Assembly (NCBI GenBank): GCA_021613375.1
Contig: CM038704.1
Location: 30,876,582 to 30,940,581, forward strand
Direction of reading: 5' to 3'
DNA from: Megaleporinus macrocephalus
Lineage: Eukaryota > Chordata > Actinopteri > Characiformes > Anostomidae
DNA: 64,000 bases
Part shown: piece after piece, positions 1 through 13,254 of the stretch
Numbering within the stretch: the stretch's first letter is position 1
How the letters are laid out: each line of letters opens with the position of its first letter
Notes under the pieces: generated by a model
Seen by the model: only the letters and a program-made list of their open reading frames with translations
Told to the model about the DNA's origin: nothing
Databases searched by the model: none
Made by a program: the position numbers and the translations under genes

Positions 1-410
1 GTTTCTTGTAACAATTAACACAACCACAATAGTAGTAAGTTTAAGCACATTTAATGTAAGCCCAGTTTACATCACTTTAGCTTTTGAAGACAACTTTGAA
101 TAAATGAATCAGTCTACATGCCTTTGGACTGTTAACTGACTTGGATTTCAGATTAAAATCTGAGTGATTTTGCCGTATCTTATGTTTAATTTATTAAAAT
201 AATAAATTAAACATTTCATTTTATCATCACCAAAACAATCATACCACTACCAAAACTTCACCAAATGTTTCAGTACTGACTGTCTTTCATTGTAACAATT
301 TTGAGCAGGACTCACACAGCTTTGAAAAGTATATGATCAAAGCATATGTGCACACATACAATTATAATTTTTTTTATTAAAACACAAACAGTTGGGACAT
401 ATTTACTTTA
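1..410. other. non-coding, nothing seen
   Basis: AT-rich sequence without a convincing exon or repeat boundary. Confidence 0.6.
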
Positions 411-1638
411 CAGTTTTTTCCAATTGCTAACAAACTAAAATGACGTGCATAGCAGAATTATTTAAACTGACACACAGAGAGCAAAACCTCTTCTCAAACC
501 TCCAAAACTCTAAACTCGTTTTCTGCTTTACACACATTTTGCTGATTAAACTGGCTCTTTTTAAACACACTGCACACACTTCTCTGCATAACACACAACA
601 ACCTGACACAAAGTCACATGTTTGCCACATCAAAATGGCACTACGTGAGCTAATTGGCAAATATATGTGCCACTAGGTTGAACACCTGAATAGTTAATTG
701 TTACAACTTCAATCAGGAAGTAAGCTCTATAAAAAGACCTCAGGTGAGCACCTTACTATACAACAACTATGGAAGATGTTGCAGTGAGAGGAAGAGGGAG
801 GGTGAGAATGAGAGGGAATGAAGAGTGAGAGGTAGGGGTAGAGCTGGGAGAGGAGTTCATGGCCAAAGAAGACAACAATTTTTAAATGAAATCTGAGTAA
901 CATTAGTAGACCATTTCATCAACCATGCGCTGACAATGCGAGAGGCTGGACAGAGAGTGCAGTCCAACCTAAGCCATTTTACTGTCATACACTTACTGTA
1001 CTGTATAATGTACTCTACTGTGGGGGAAATATTTTTAGGCTGCATTGTCCAAGCCCTATATTTTTGTTTTTTTCTGTTTACTGAGAGATGCAACCATGGT
1101 GGTAGAAGGGGCCAAATGTTCACCAGGATACAGGAAGCTGCCACTGAAAACTAATATATTTTTCTGCATATTTTATCTGTAATTTTCTTTTTCAGTTTGC
1201 TGTTTTTTGAGAGCATATTTTGTTCACTCCAGTGTAAATATATCTGCTGTGCATATGTTGCACTGAATTGTTTGGTGAAAAAATATATATAACAGCAGTG
1301 TGTGTGCGTATCTGCAAATATTTCTGTGAATGTGATCAATCTGGACTATTTTAGTATTATGACAGAGCTTACTAAAGATGAGAGTACTTTTCATTACGCC
1401 CAACAGTGTGTAGTTGGTTAGACAAAAATCTGGTAGTGTGAATGAAGTGTGTGCCAGTTGGTGCAAAAGTTTGATTTTGATACTGCTTTATGTAGTTTTG
1501 GTTGCAGTGCTTCATTTTTCAGGATATATGAGGTATTTTGTAGGGTGTGTGGTCTTGTGAATTGTGTTAAGTGTGTTGATAAAACCAGCCTAGTTTACAA
1601 AATTGTGTTTTAGCAATTGGAAAAATGTGATGTAACTG
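411..1638 (+). mobile_element. degraded mariner/IS630-type element
   Basis: Both ends carry the inverted motif TTTTTCCAATTGCTAA (416-434 and complement near 1608-1626), starting CAG next to TA. Inside, plus-strand fragments MEDVAVRGRGRVRMRGNE (from 770), LTMREAGQRVQSNLSHFTV (about 925-978) and GRRGQMFTRIQEAA (about 1104-1145) match the N-terminal HTH region of a transposase common in fish. The catalytic part is missing. Relic. Confidence 0.65.
770..1156 (+). pseudogene. transposase N-terminal fragment in several frames
   Basis: The Arg/Gly-rich start (RGRGRVRMRG) and the MREAGQRVQ helix are recognisable, but stops break the frame and no DDE residues remain. Confidence 0.6.
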
Positions 1639-1839
1639 ATAATGATGATCTGCTCACCATGTGGCCATAAGGGATATAATATGGCTCCACCTAAGGACTA
1701 AAATTCTTTGTGCTTTGGTACTGACATGAAACCTTTAACAGAAATAAAAACATAGTTTATTACTATATCAGTTAATGTATTGAGTTTTAGCTTTAGTTAA
1801 GGTCATTATATACATATTGTATACTCAATTGCAGTATAG

Positions 1840-2030
1840 AAGGCTTCAGGGCGTCCAAGAAAGTCAAGCAAGCATCGTCAGGACCGTCTCCTAAAGAGGA
1901 TGCAGCTAGGTCAGGTCATCCCCAGTGCAGAGCTTGCTCAGGAAAGGCAGGGGGCAGGTGTGAAGGCTTCTGAACGCACAGTAAAGATGGCTTTGTGTCA
2001 AGAAGGGCTGCTGTGTGGATTGTACACTCA
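1840..2030 (+). repeat. possible old repeat fragment
   Basis: Unusually GC-rich for this region and protein-like in pieces (for example ASERTVKMALCQEGLLCG), as in Tc1 relics, but too broken to classify. Confidence 0.3.
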
Positions 2031-3314
2031 TTGTTTTCACTATTAGACTGCAGTGTGTAATTTAGTGAAATGACCCATCTGTGAAGTTAACATGAACATA
2101 AACCTGAATGACTGATAAACAACAGCATTCATTTAAATGTTTTAATCTTACATGGCATATATCACCATTGACTTCAAGTGTGTGACATGCATTTCTTAAT
2201 TAAAAAAAATACCTTTAATGCTTGTTGAATTACTCAGTATTATGCCACTAACAGCTTGCATGGTAGTAAAAATGTGTTCAAATGCTAACAAGATATAATA
2301 TAATTTTACATGCAGGAGAATAACAATCACAATTCTTCACACAGACGACCTAAGAGAAGACGGTAAAGACCCAAACCCTCCCCCTGAAAAATAAACAACT
2401 TGTATTAAATTTACGTTTGGACTGGAAATTAAATACATAAAAGGTGATCTCTGACTTTGGCCCAGTACTTTATGTTTATCCATATAGGTACAGGATTTAA
2501 AATAGAACCTCAGTTTTTTTGAACAAAACTAAAATGACTGGAAGGCATCCAGCAGGAATGGTCTGGGGTATTTCGTTCACACCAAATAAAGTTTATTTTC
2601 ATAGGCCCAGTGTGACGACATGACAATGGGAGGAAACAGAGCTATTTTAAAAAAGCCCCACTGGACTTTAAACTGTTTATCATGATTTTAAGTAGAAGGA
2701 ATAAGTGCATTTGCTATTTGTTTTCCAGTGAACATCCTACCCCTCTTCTACTTCCCCCAAAAGTGAAATAGAGTGCACTGGTGGAGCTAACACATGACGA
2801 GGGGCATCTGCTGGGCATATAAACACCCACAGGGTGGCAAGGGATACAACCAGCAGCAGTGCTTTATTCCCCGTGAAGGCCGCTTCATGAAGATGTCAGT
2901 GTTTACAGAGGCAGAATGGGTCAGTGTCCTGGGCCTCTGCCAGCTATATAACAAAGCTGAACATGTGCTACATGTCCTGGGCATGACAGCTGCATATGCT
3001 TCACCTTGACCTTGCATGTGTCTGAGATACAGCAACTCTCCACATCTGTGTATACACAGTAAAATCACAGGAGTGGATTGAATGTTCATCTGAGTGAAAC
3101 TCTGGTGTAAATTTAACCCTGTCATTTATGTAGTCCTTTCTTACCTAGCGTATGATTGGCAATACATTCAGAGACTTATCGGACAGTTTGTGCCATCACA
3201 AACCTTGTTTTGTTTTGCTGTTACCTGGACAGCAGCTCTTTAGCTAATGTAATTTAATGAAAGGAGTTCACATGGTTGTATATTTACAACTAAGATACTG
3301 AACTGTGGCTATGC

Positions 3315-3382
3315 TTTTACAGGTTTTGTCTTATTATAAGTGATGTGAACGTTTTTGGGTGACATTGTTATCTTATTCTCAT
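3315..3382 (+). repeat. 68-bp direct repeat, copy 1
   Basis: Matches 4797-4864 at all but five positions by eye; contains TTATTATAAGTGATGTGAAC. Confidence 0.85.
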
Positions 3383-3449
3383 TATACTGTAAAATATACC
3401 CAGAGGTTTTGTCTAAATGATGGTACGACTGTGTCCTTTTCTAAACTGC

Positions 3450-3866
3450 TGTGGTGGAAATTCTACAAGACCAGCCGAAGAGTGAAGTAAAAAGAATAAG
3501 TTTATTAAGACATAGCAGACAAACAACATAAGAGCTTTGCCAGGACAACTCTAACTCAAGCTGAGAATCCCTCAGTTTAAAACCCCTCTATGTATGTGCG
3601 AATGACATGGTGGCATCAGATCCCTGTTATCTTGATGTGACTATGCAAGAATCAAGCTTTACACAGACACTATATGGCCTTCTACACCAGCGAAAACTGG
3701 TTCTTCTTATAGGAACTGGCTAAAGGCTTGCTCATGGCCTTGAAGATGAGAACAACAGGGTTACAAAAACAGAGTTGCAGATATGCACACACAGACTTGT
3801 TGGGAGCAGTAAATTCAGCCACAGATACACACAAACATATACCTTCATATTAACAATTACTTCACA
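3450..3866 (-). mobile_element. probable solo LTR of an old endogenous retro-element
   Basis: On the minus strand it begins TGTGAAGTAATTG, contains AATAAA (3507-3502) and ends TTTCCACCACA. These are the TG...CA ends and poly(A) signal of an LTR; length 417 bp. The flanking ACTAC/ACTGC may be a 5-bp target duplication with one change. No internal coding region nearby. Confidence 0.5.
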
Positions 3867-4499
3867 ACTACCATGAAATTGGTTGCAGTCACTGCATTAT
3901 GAAGGCAACTCATTACTGAGTTACTTGTCGGGGCTGTGGCATCTGCGAGCTAAGAGGACATTTGAACCATGAGTTTAATATATATATTATATATTTTTTA
4001 TTATATATTTTTTAACCAAGCAGGAAGTGAAATTAAACAGGGATTAATCATACCATACATATTTTAAATGCACTCAGCACAGAACCACCAAACAAGCATG
4101 TTTCCAAACAAAAAGTCTAAACAATTGTCTATTGTGTCTACTTCTTATATATTATATGGTAATAATATTTTATTTTCTCAAAATAATGATATTTATGTTG
4201 AAATAATTGTACACTTTCTAAAAAAGTACTTGTGAACTTGGCTTGACTTGGGTTTTCCTTCTACCCAGTGGAAACAGGCTTCAGTACAAAAGGCATGTGT
4301 GATACATTGTACTGCTCGTGTGTTAATTACAAAAGTTCACCTGCATCTACATGGATGTTGTTTAAGCCGCTATATTCACCACCCACACCTGTGCAAAGTT
4401 ACAGCAGACCCCTCATTAATTTGTGCCACTTCTCATTTAGGCTTTTTACCTTTTAAGACACATAAAAAAATCTGGCCTTAGAGAATTTAGGGGTTACAT

Positions 4500-4533
4500 G
4501 GGGGGGGGGGGGTGGGGGGGGTGGGGGGGGGGG
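4500..4533 (+). repeat. poly-G tract with two T interruptions
   Basis: 34 bp of G broken only at 4513 and 4522; can form a G-quadruplex. Confidence 0.95.
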
Positions 4534-4796
4534 TTGCACTAATCAATATTTGGTTTACAGAACTCAACTATTAAAGTAGCCCTAAAGTAGCAGCAACCCC
4601 CTCTGTTGACCAAAACAAGCATAACATGAGACATCTGCCCATCTGCTCTGCAGCCGGGTCTTTCTCAGGACCTTTCGGCTTTTAACTCATAACCCATTTT
4701 TTAACTTTTAATGTGGGGAGAGCTCCAGTGGAAAATTAGAACATCTGGTCACCCTACAATACTCATCAAAGTCACTCATGTCTTTATCTACCCTGT

Positions 4797-4864
4797 TTTT
4801 TACAGGTTTAGTCTTATTATAAGTGATGTGAACATTTTTGGGTGACATGGTTATATTTTTCTCA
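4797..4864 (+). repeat. 68-bp direct repeat, copy 2
   Basis: Second copy of 3315-3382. The LTR at 3450-3866 lies between the copies. Confidence 0.85.
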
Positions 4865-7522
4865 TCACACTAAGGCTTGCTGTCTGTAATTGTATACCTC
4901 ACCTGGAATCCTAATCCCATTTGAATATGGCTTATATAATTAGAATACGCCATCCATAGTTAACCATATAAAAATCATGTTTCTGTGTGCAGGGGTTCTT
5001 TAGAGTACACGACTCAAGTGGCCAAATTGGCTGACAAGCAATCTCACATTTTATAAAGCATTTTATATTTAATAGCTTTCAACTATAGACAGAAACAACT
5101 TGGGCTTGAAAACAGAAACATTACTCACCGCTGTCCTCTGAAAACACACCCATTTTATAGTCTGTTTGTTGCAACATAAACATATCACTGTGAAAGCTAA
5201 AAAACATGTTAAACAAAACTATTTTGAGATTATGGCTGTAATGTTGGTTCAGGCTGTGTCATTCATTTAGCAAAGTAAAAGTAAGTGTACTTAATCCGTT
5301 CAACAGTAAAGATCATTTACACTTAATATGTTTATATTTGTTATATATTATATTTGTTGTTCTGTTGTATGCTATGGCTTTACTAGTAAATAGCATGCTA
5401 CCTGTTTAGGTTTTGCCCGGAGTTCATAGTCGCTCAAAGAATCATAGGCCACAAGTGAAGCACTGATTGAAGTAACAATTAAATGTGACTTAAGTTGTGA
5501 AGCATATTCAAATTTCTTTAGTTGCTCAAAGTGGCTTAGTAAGTACTATTAAATAAATGAGACTTACTAGGTGGTGTTTTTGTATATATCAAAATGAATA
5601 CAGAAACAGAGAACTTGCATTATTAAAGAAGTGGAATAGGTTAAAAAGATTAGACATAGCTTTGTGATAGCTGTCAAAAAATCAAGCTTGTTCTAAACCT
5701 TGTGCCAAATATTGCAAAAGGTGCTAAAACACACTTCTTAACAACTTCTTAATTGTTTTATCACACATAGATAAACTACGTGTTAAATATATGGCTCACT
5801 TTAATTAAACTGGCTTAAAAAGCTCACTGTTCTCTGTGTTCTTCTTCTTATTCTACACTTCTACACTTGTGTTTTTTGAAGCAGAATTAAAAATACAATG
5901 TTTGTCCAAACACATTTTTATCCATGGGAATGAATGGAGGCATGCTCAGCACCAGAAATGCTCAGAAATTGATTTACCCTTCTTACCTCTTATTTCACCA
6001 TAGTCATTATGCATAATATAGCTAACAGTTTATATACCCATCTTATTGCATCATAACACTACCTAGAAATAACCCAGTAACTATCTGGAACCTCCAAGCA
6101 ATCCACAACCTATCAACCTCCAGACTACTATATTGTATAATCCTGCTACCAGCTCGTTTGGCCGTAAAAGAGACTTATAGCATGTAAATAGTTGGGACTG
6201 ATGGCGTAAAGCTGTGTTTATGTGCTAATGGGGCTGTGTTGTGTTGGACTGTGGGTCTGTTTAGTGGGGTAGTGGTGTTAGTGCATACTGTCACTGTGGA
6301 ATGTGTAGTTGTTGATGACCTGCCTGCTGTCCCGGCTGTTCGGTAGCACTGGGCAGTGGAGACACTGCTACCATGTTCAGCTTTTTTTTATTTAAAGCAT
6401 AACACTTCCTGCACATTCCTACTCTACAGCAATGGCACAGAGTACCAAATGGCAGTACCTTAGCAACCACCTGAAACATTGTAAAAACACCTTATTAAAC
6501 TACAAAGCAGTGCATACAACTGCAGCAACACTCCACCAAGAATACCACACAAACTAACTAGCAACACGCTTGCAATCACCTGAAATACCATAGCAATCAT
6601 TGTTTACACAGTCAAACAATGAAAGGAACCCCTTTAACATAAAACAACATAAATACAGCATAAACAGACCACTACCTTCAATCAATGAATATATTTTATA
6701 CCCGACTAGGTTAAAAAAGAATCTGCTCTACCCTTCTAATAACCTCTTGATATTATTACCCTTATTATTGTTAACTTTGTTTATTATCTAACACCTATAA
6801 ATGCAACAAAAACATCTTCAAAAAACAAAAATGCCACTTGGTGGGCTTTCTTAATTTGATTTGCCTGAACAGAACCTCCAACAGCTGTTTGTGTCAGGTC
6901 TACTTGTTCTGGGAAAGCCACAGGAGGGTGAGAGGCATAATTGCATTTAGTCCCAACAAAAATAAAAATGAAGTATGTCCTCTTGAAACAGCCCAAATAG
7001 CACCATCTGCAGCTGTTTTAGGTGGCACTGCATTTACAGAGCTTAATATCTGTTTCCTGACCAACTGCACTGTTTGTCTCAGATTCATGGAGAGCACCCA
7101 AAGACCACACATGCAGACAGTAGCTAACACTGCCAGTTCAAGTTGACAAGTTTGCCTTTAGGTATGGATTATTACTGTCATTCAAATTTGATCATAACAG
7201 TCTGAAAAATGTAACTAAACATTTGTAACTTAACTCTAATCTGCCTCTGATTTATACTGACAAAAGGTCAAACTAATGAATTAAGTGTTCTCTGATGCTA
7301 GTATTAATGTACCCTGCTGTCATTACAGAAGTTTTTTTAGTTTAAATGTTTTGAGTAGGCAAATGCTATGTATCTTCTGAGGTAACAATCTGCTACAAAG
7401 GAGAGGACAAGGGAGGCGAGGGAGGAGGAAGACAAGAAGGATGACAGGAAGAGGATGGAGCCATCATCACCTCCTAAATGGCGACCAGGCCTGCTGGATC
7501 TGCGTATCTAGGTCCGTGATTC

Positions 7523-7814
7523 TGTAACATTCCCACAGCCTGACTCGTAGACAGAGGAGTAAGATCCATGTGCAGGCTTTATTATACAAGATAAGGGTAT
7601 GTATGAACATACAGACACAGCTACATACAATCAAGGACACAGAGGGGAGAGTGAGGGGAGACTATATACGCAGATACAAGACACTCTAGACAAGGGACAC
7701 CTGGTGAACATACAACAAGGCACAGGTGGAGGGCGGAGACACGGAGCACGTGGGGAAACATAAACAAAGAGAACATGGCACGGAGGGAAGGGCAGACAGG
7801 ACACAAACCTTACA
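7523..7814 (-). mobile_element. LTR-like repeat, 292 bp
   Basis: Minus strand begins TGTAAGGTTTGTG and ends GGGAATGTTACA, with a TATATAG box and ATAATAAAGCC (poly(A) signal) in the expected order. This fits a solo LTR of a retrotransposon; I could not find a clear target duplication. Confidence 0.5.
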
Positions 7815-9797
7815 GTTACCTTACTTAAAGAAGAGAGAAAGTACAATAAGTTAGATTCACTCTGCTAGCGTCCTATGCACCTAGTATTCTATGCATGGCT
7901 ATGATAATCCAGTCATTACCTTTGGCCAAATTTATATATGGTATAAATGTTGTTTACAGAAATCAGCTGGCCTTTTTAAGTTCAGAGGCCTTCTTTTTGC
8001 TCTGTATTACAATAGCAGGGGATCTCCACGGGAAGTCCAGCAATAATCATGCCTCCTTATCAGGAAATTCTCCATAAACCATAATTTTTTGCCACCCACC
8101 TCCAGTGACCTTTAATTTACAGACTACTTCTAAAAATCTTTGTATTTGTCTATTTAAGACGGGTCTCGACATTTCAATATTTATCAGCAAATTATTGTAC
8201 CAGATACAAATGATTGGATAATGCTTAGCACTGAAACCGTGTGCAATCAGCGCCACCTTGTGCAGCCTGACCTGGTGTCCATGTGTGCGGAAAAAAAGCC
8301 CACTGGTTAAATGCTAAGCTAAGCCAGATGTGTGTGCTTTCTGGTACATAGCCTAAGGCTTTACACTTGGGTCTCCACTTATGGTTCATGACACTGACAA
8401 TTACACACATTCCACGACAAAGACTTCCATAACATGATTTAGCAAGTCCTCACACATTCTTCTGCCCTAATATAACTTACACCTTCACCTTATTAACAGC
8501 AGTGACTGTTTACATTAATGTTAATAACCTGTCATTTTATGAAAAGAGTCTTATTTGAGTCCACAGCCCTTGTTGCAATGAATATGGGAAAAACAGCATT
8601 TATTGCCAGGTGCATGGGACAAACATCTGCTAATCAGCTTAAATATGTTAAAGCTCATGTTCACCATCAACACAGTGTGCACATTTTTACATATCAATAT
8701 ATGGTCAAATTACAATTGCTGAAAAAATAATGTAAGCTATTAAATGTTTCTGTGTTAATTCTTGGTTGTCAAATAGTAATGTATTTACTTTACATGACTG
8801 AAATGTATAATTTCCTTATGAGTGGCAAAAAAATTATATCAACAAAGTTTTGTTATTCAATTTACTTTCAGCAACAGTCCTACTAATGTAATTGTTCTTT
8901 CATTGGAAAATGATGAACAGATTTAAATATGTATACACAAAAAAGTGCAGTTTTTAAACTTAAAAAAGTAAATAATCTAGCTGTTTAGTCATTATATTAT
9001 ATTATATTATATTATATTATATTATATTATATTATATTATATTATATTATATTATATTATATTATATTATATTATATTATTTAATTTACTCTTATCTCAT
9101 GTTAACAGTGCAGTATTCAGGAGAGCCAGCCAAACGATCACTGAGGATTAACATATTGTTTACCATAATTCAGCTGTTTTGAGATTTTAAGATAGAACTT
9201 GCATTCTTAAGGGTATATAGGGGTGTTTGTTTTGCTCATATTTGTGAGCAAGTTTTTGTATTACCATAAACGTGCATTACCTCATCTAGCGACATTTAGT
9301 GACTTTTCAAACAGACTTTAAATACTTTTTTCTGAAAAAAAAAACACTGGGCTGCCCTTATTTCAAATGCTGCATGTGTGAGTAATAAGACTTTGTTGTT
9401 GGGCGTTTCTTGGCTGCCTGGAACTGAAATGCTACAGATGAAGCAGTGAAGAGATAATATTATGTGACAAGCCACCTAGTTAAACAAATCAAATACATAT
9501 GAAATGCTGTAATCCGTACTTGAAATTTTGACATTTCTGACCTTCAACTAAAAGGTTTGTAACAGAAAATTCCAAAAGTTGGTATTTCAGTTCGAAAACT
9601 CAAGCATTTGCCATGCTGTGTTCATGAAGTGCAGCTCAATGCTAGCTTTTCTACTAAAACATTGTTTTACACATTTAGTTTTTTAGTGGAAGATGTTTTG
9701 TTCTTGTGTCTCTGATTTCAATCTGAAAGTATATGGAGCACTTTATACTAAATAGGTAGATATGAATCTAACTGACTCAACTAGCCTAACCTATCAT
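7815..9797. other. non-coding
   Basis: Nothing seen except the ATTAT microsatellite. Confidence 0.55.
8991..9080 (+). repeat. (ATTAT)n microsatellite
   Basis: About 18 perfect 5-bp units. Confidence 0.97.
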
Positions 9798-10226
9798 TGT
9801 AATGCATCTCTGACTAGTCAAAGACACACAGGTATTAAAAGAAAGGTGAACTTTATTTACAAAGGGCCAAATCTAAAAGGGTAGTCAAAAATACTGGACA
9901 GCAAAAATCAAAGTGATCAAAAATAGTTACATGAGCAAGGCAGAAGTTAAAACACAGACAAGGGTCAAAACCAAAAGGCACTCAGACAGGCAACAGCATC
10001 AAAAAGGGGCAAAGCAAAAGTAAAAAACAACAGAATATAAAAATCATCAAAAAAACAGTCAAACCAGAATGAATGACCACTCAATATACTTCTAAAAACA
10101 ATATGGCAATACTGCACAACATGTGTCCCAAACAGAAGAGCTTAAATGGCAAGCTCATTAGAGAGTCACAGGTGCACTGTTGACAAGCTCCAAAAAGGTG
10201 GGCCCGATTGGCTGGCAATGGAACCA
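9798..10226 (-). mobile_element. LTR-like repeat
   Basis: On the minus strand it runs from TGGTTCCATTGCCAGCC to GCATTACA and includes GTAAATAAAGTTCACC, a poly(A) signal near the 3' side. The layout resembles 7523-7814. Edges uncertain. Confidence 0.4.
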
Positions 10227-10482
10227 TGACTGAACCACGTGGTTCAAGGCAATCATGTAAATGCTAAAGTAGCTCTTTAAATTTGATTTTGATTGTTTGA
10301 TGGCATTCACCAATCAAAGATGTTGCTAAAAGTTTTGTGTGTGAAAAGGTTCAAATAAAAAAAAGAAACAATAGTATTGTATGTTGTAAGCTAATGTATT
10401 TTATGCTTTTCTTTTACAGTTTGAGAATAATGCTACACTACACTAAATTCATTCAGTCCCATTTCCACAGGTGTATAAAATC

Positions 10483-11340
10483 AATCACCTAGCCGTGCAG
10501 TCTGCCTTTACAAACATATGTGAAAGAATGGGTCATTCTAAAGACCTCACTGAATTTATGCATGATACTGTAACAGGGTGTCACTTTTGCAGTTTCACGA
10601 TCAATGTTTTTATTAACCACAGTAAATCAGCCACAAATTCCCAGACCCGTAAAGTTACAGAGCAGAGTCGACAAGTGGTGAGACGCATAGAGTTTAAAAG
10701 TCAGCAAGACACTGCTGAGTTCCAAACCTCCTCTGGCATCAACACCAGCACAAAATCTGTGTGGCAGGAGCTTCTTGGCATTGGCTGCCATACCTGAGCA
10801 ACTGCATGCAAAGCTTGCTGCACCATGTACAAGCACTACTGTATCTGGCAATCTGATGGACGAGTCTGGCGAATGCCAGGAGAATGTTACATGTCGACTG
10901 TAAAGTTTGGTGGAAGAGGAATAATGCTATGGATTGTTTTTTCGGGGATTGGTCACCTCTTCTAATTAATCTTAATGCTTAAGCATACCAAGATAGTTTG
11001 GATAATTGCACGCTTCCAACTTTGTGGGAATAGTTTGTGACCTTTTTCTGTTCCAGCAGGACTGTCCCAGTGCACAAGGAAAGGTCCATAAAGGCTGGTC
11101 AGGTAAGTTTGGTGTGGAAGAATTTGACTGACCCTGAACAGAGCTCTAACCTCAACCCTATCAAACACTATTGGGATGCGCTAGAATGCAGATTGCAAGC
11201 CAGACCCTTTCGTCCAACATCAGTGACTGACTTCACAAATGCTCTTTTAGAGGAGTGGATGCTGTTAAGAGGAGACCAACTCATTACTGCCTCAATACTG
11301 ACCAATACTTGTGTTCATATAGTGTATGCAGATGGCTAGA
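10483..11340 (+). pseudogene. decayed Tc1-like transposase
   Basis: Plus-strand remnants in shifting frames: AVQSAFTNICERMGHS at the N-terminal side, SDGRVWRMPGE and STVKFGGRGIMLW in the core, NLNPIKHYWDALECRLQARP near the third catalytic residue (Glu of the NPIE motif replaced by Lys), and FTNALLEEW near the end. Many stops and frameshifts. Same broad family as the relic at 35164-35852. Confidence 0.8.
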
Positions 11341-12637
11341 TGCATCCAGACAAATGTAGTATTATTATTAGTATTGGACATGAAAAGGCAGTATTTACAT
11401 CAAAAAATTAAAAACAAATACCATTTTTTCAAATAAGTACTAAACCTAAATTGATAAAATAAAACATTTTAATCACAGTCCCCTCCACAATGCCCCATTC
11501 TGCTCCAAAAGCCCCTTTCAGTGGTACATTTTGTCAGCCTCCTCCTGCGTGTCTTGCAGAGTGGCTGAATGCCAGCTTGTCTACAAGAAGAACATGAATT
11601 GTGAAGTCTCTTTCTATACACCACTTGCCCTTCATGCACAGCTTGCGGTATTCAGCCAAAGCCTAGAAGAAGAGCACGACTGTGTTCTTTATGAGAGAGC
11701 GTCAGCCTAGATTTAACGACAGACTGTGCCAATGCTGTTCCTTTGTTAACTGGGAAACTCCCTGGTGATATAACGCTTGTTAGAGTTTTTAGTAAATTAA
11801 AATTAATTAGCGTGGTTGCGTAGGGAACCATATCCAGTTCTTGGGGGTTTAATATAATATAAAATATAAAAATGTAAATACCCAGATGAGTATTTACATG
11901 ATAACAGTAGTCAGTGTTGTGACATTTATAAAGTAATTTGCATCCAGTTTTAAACTTTGTTACTTGTGCCCAGGAAATGATCTAATACAGTTAGCATGCT
12001 TGGCATCTATGCTTCAGAGATCTTTGCAAAACATCACACAATAGACACAAAAGTCACATATGTCGTAAATATTTCGGTCTAAAACACTTTCTACTGACAT
12101 AAGGAGAATTGACAGGAACTCACTGTTTACTGCAGTCCTTTTTTTTCTGGGAAGTCTTTACACAGGATGTCATTGCTGTAAGGATTGGAATGCATTCAGC
12201 CAAAAGAGCATTAATTAGGTCAGGTACTGATGCGGGGTAATTAGTTATGGATCACAAATGGTTCTCTAACTCTTCCCAAAAGTACTTGATGTTACATCAT
12301 CATTCTAGAGAACACAGTTCCATGGCTTTACTGCCCTATGATGGGAGGCTTTATACATGGCCAGCTGATGCTTGACACTGAATACTTTTTAACATATACC
12401 TCAGGGCACCCAGAAAGTCCACATATTTCTTATATCTCTGTGTGTTGTGAGTTGTGTTCGAGCGAAAATTGACTTATTGCTTATGGCAGAAATCCGGCCA
12501 TTCACGCAAGCCCTGACAACATGTGTGAGGTGAAAAAAATCCATGTCTATAAAATGAAATACTTCTGTAGCGGTCTTCTCTGCCATTTTAACTCTAGCCA
12601 ACAAGGCCCAGAATAATTCTGGCCAAAGTGATTCCCT

Positions 12638-12916
12638 TTTGTTTCGTGTGGAAGTGATTTTTGACAGACTAAGAGAGATTGTGGCTGCATAAGCATCAAT
12701 GTTAGTGAGATCATATTGAGCTTCAGCCAGGGGCTCACAGGACTGTCAGAGGTATGCTGGTCCTGGAGAAATGGTAAAGTATTAAAAGGGGTCCATCTTC
12801 AACACATTCACCGCAGATAGTCAGCGGTTGTTAACAAGCAGTTGTTTTGTGTGGAAGTGATTCTTGGCCAATTAGGAGGGCTTGTGGTTGCACAATACTA
12901 TTGTGACATTGTGATT
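12638..12916 (+). repeat. diverged tandem duplication
   Basis: 12638-12714 and 12841-12916 share GTGTGGAAGTGATT and a similar flank of about 75 bp, roughly 200 bp apart. Confidence 0.6.
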
Positions 12917-13254
12917 AGAGGCTAGCAGAACTGTAGAAAACACACTGCCCTGCACATTTAACTGCTTTTACTGCTTTAACACACCCATTACAAAAGGTCA
13001 TGGGGTGTTAGGGAGCTAAGCAGTCACAGTAATGCTTGCGCTACCATTAACAAATAATGCGTTCAGGAAGCCCAGTCATGAATAACTGAGCAGTGAAAAT
13101 ATTTACATGTGCAGGGCAGGGCTGGGAAACACTAAGTTAACCCACAGTGGAATTGCACCTCATTAATAAAAACATATCCATCACTGGCCCAAGCCGGTCA
13201 CAACGTCACTAACATTGACGTTTATGCATGCACATGAATAAGCTTCCATAAATA

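Larger units (their letters stand above)
1639..3449. other. non-coding
   Basis: Apart from the fragment at 1840-2030 and the direct repeat copy at 3315, nothing recognisable. A stretch near 2410-2475 (CTCTGACTTTGGCCCAGTAC) recurs near 63927-63950, so a dispersed repeat is present. Confidence 0.5.
3867..7522. other. non-coding
   Basis: AT-rich; only the poly-G tract (4500) and direct repeat copy 2 (4797) stand out. The short open frames here show no family likeness. Confidence 0.55.

Noticed and set aside
7621..7846. Minus-strand Cys/Pro-rich frames
   Set aside because: Lie within the LTR-like repeat and match no protein.
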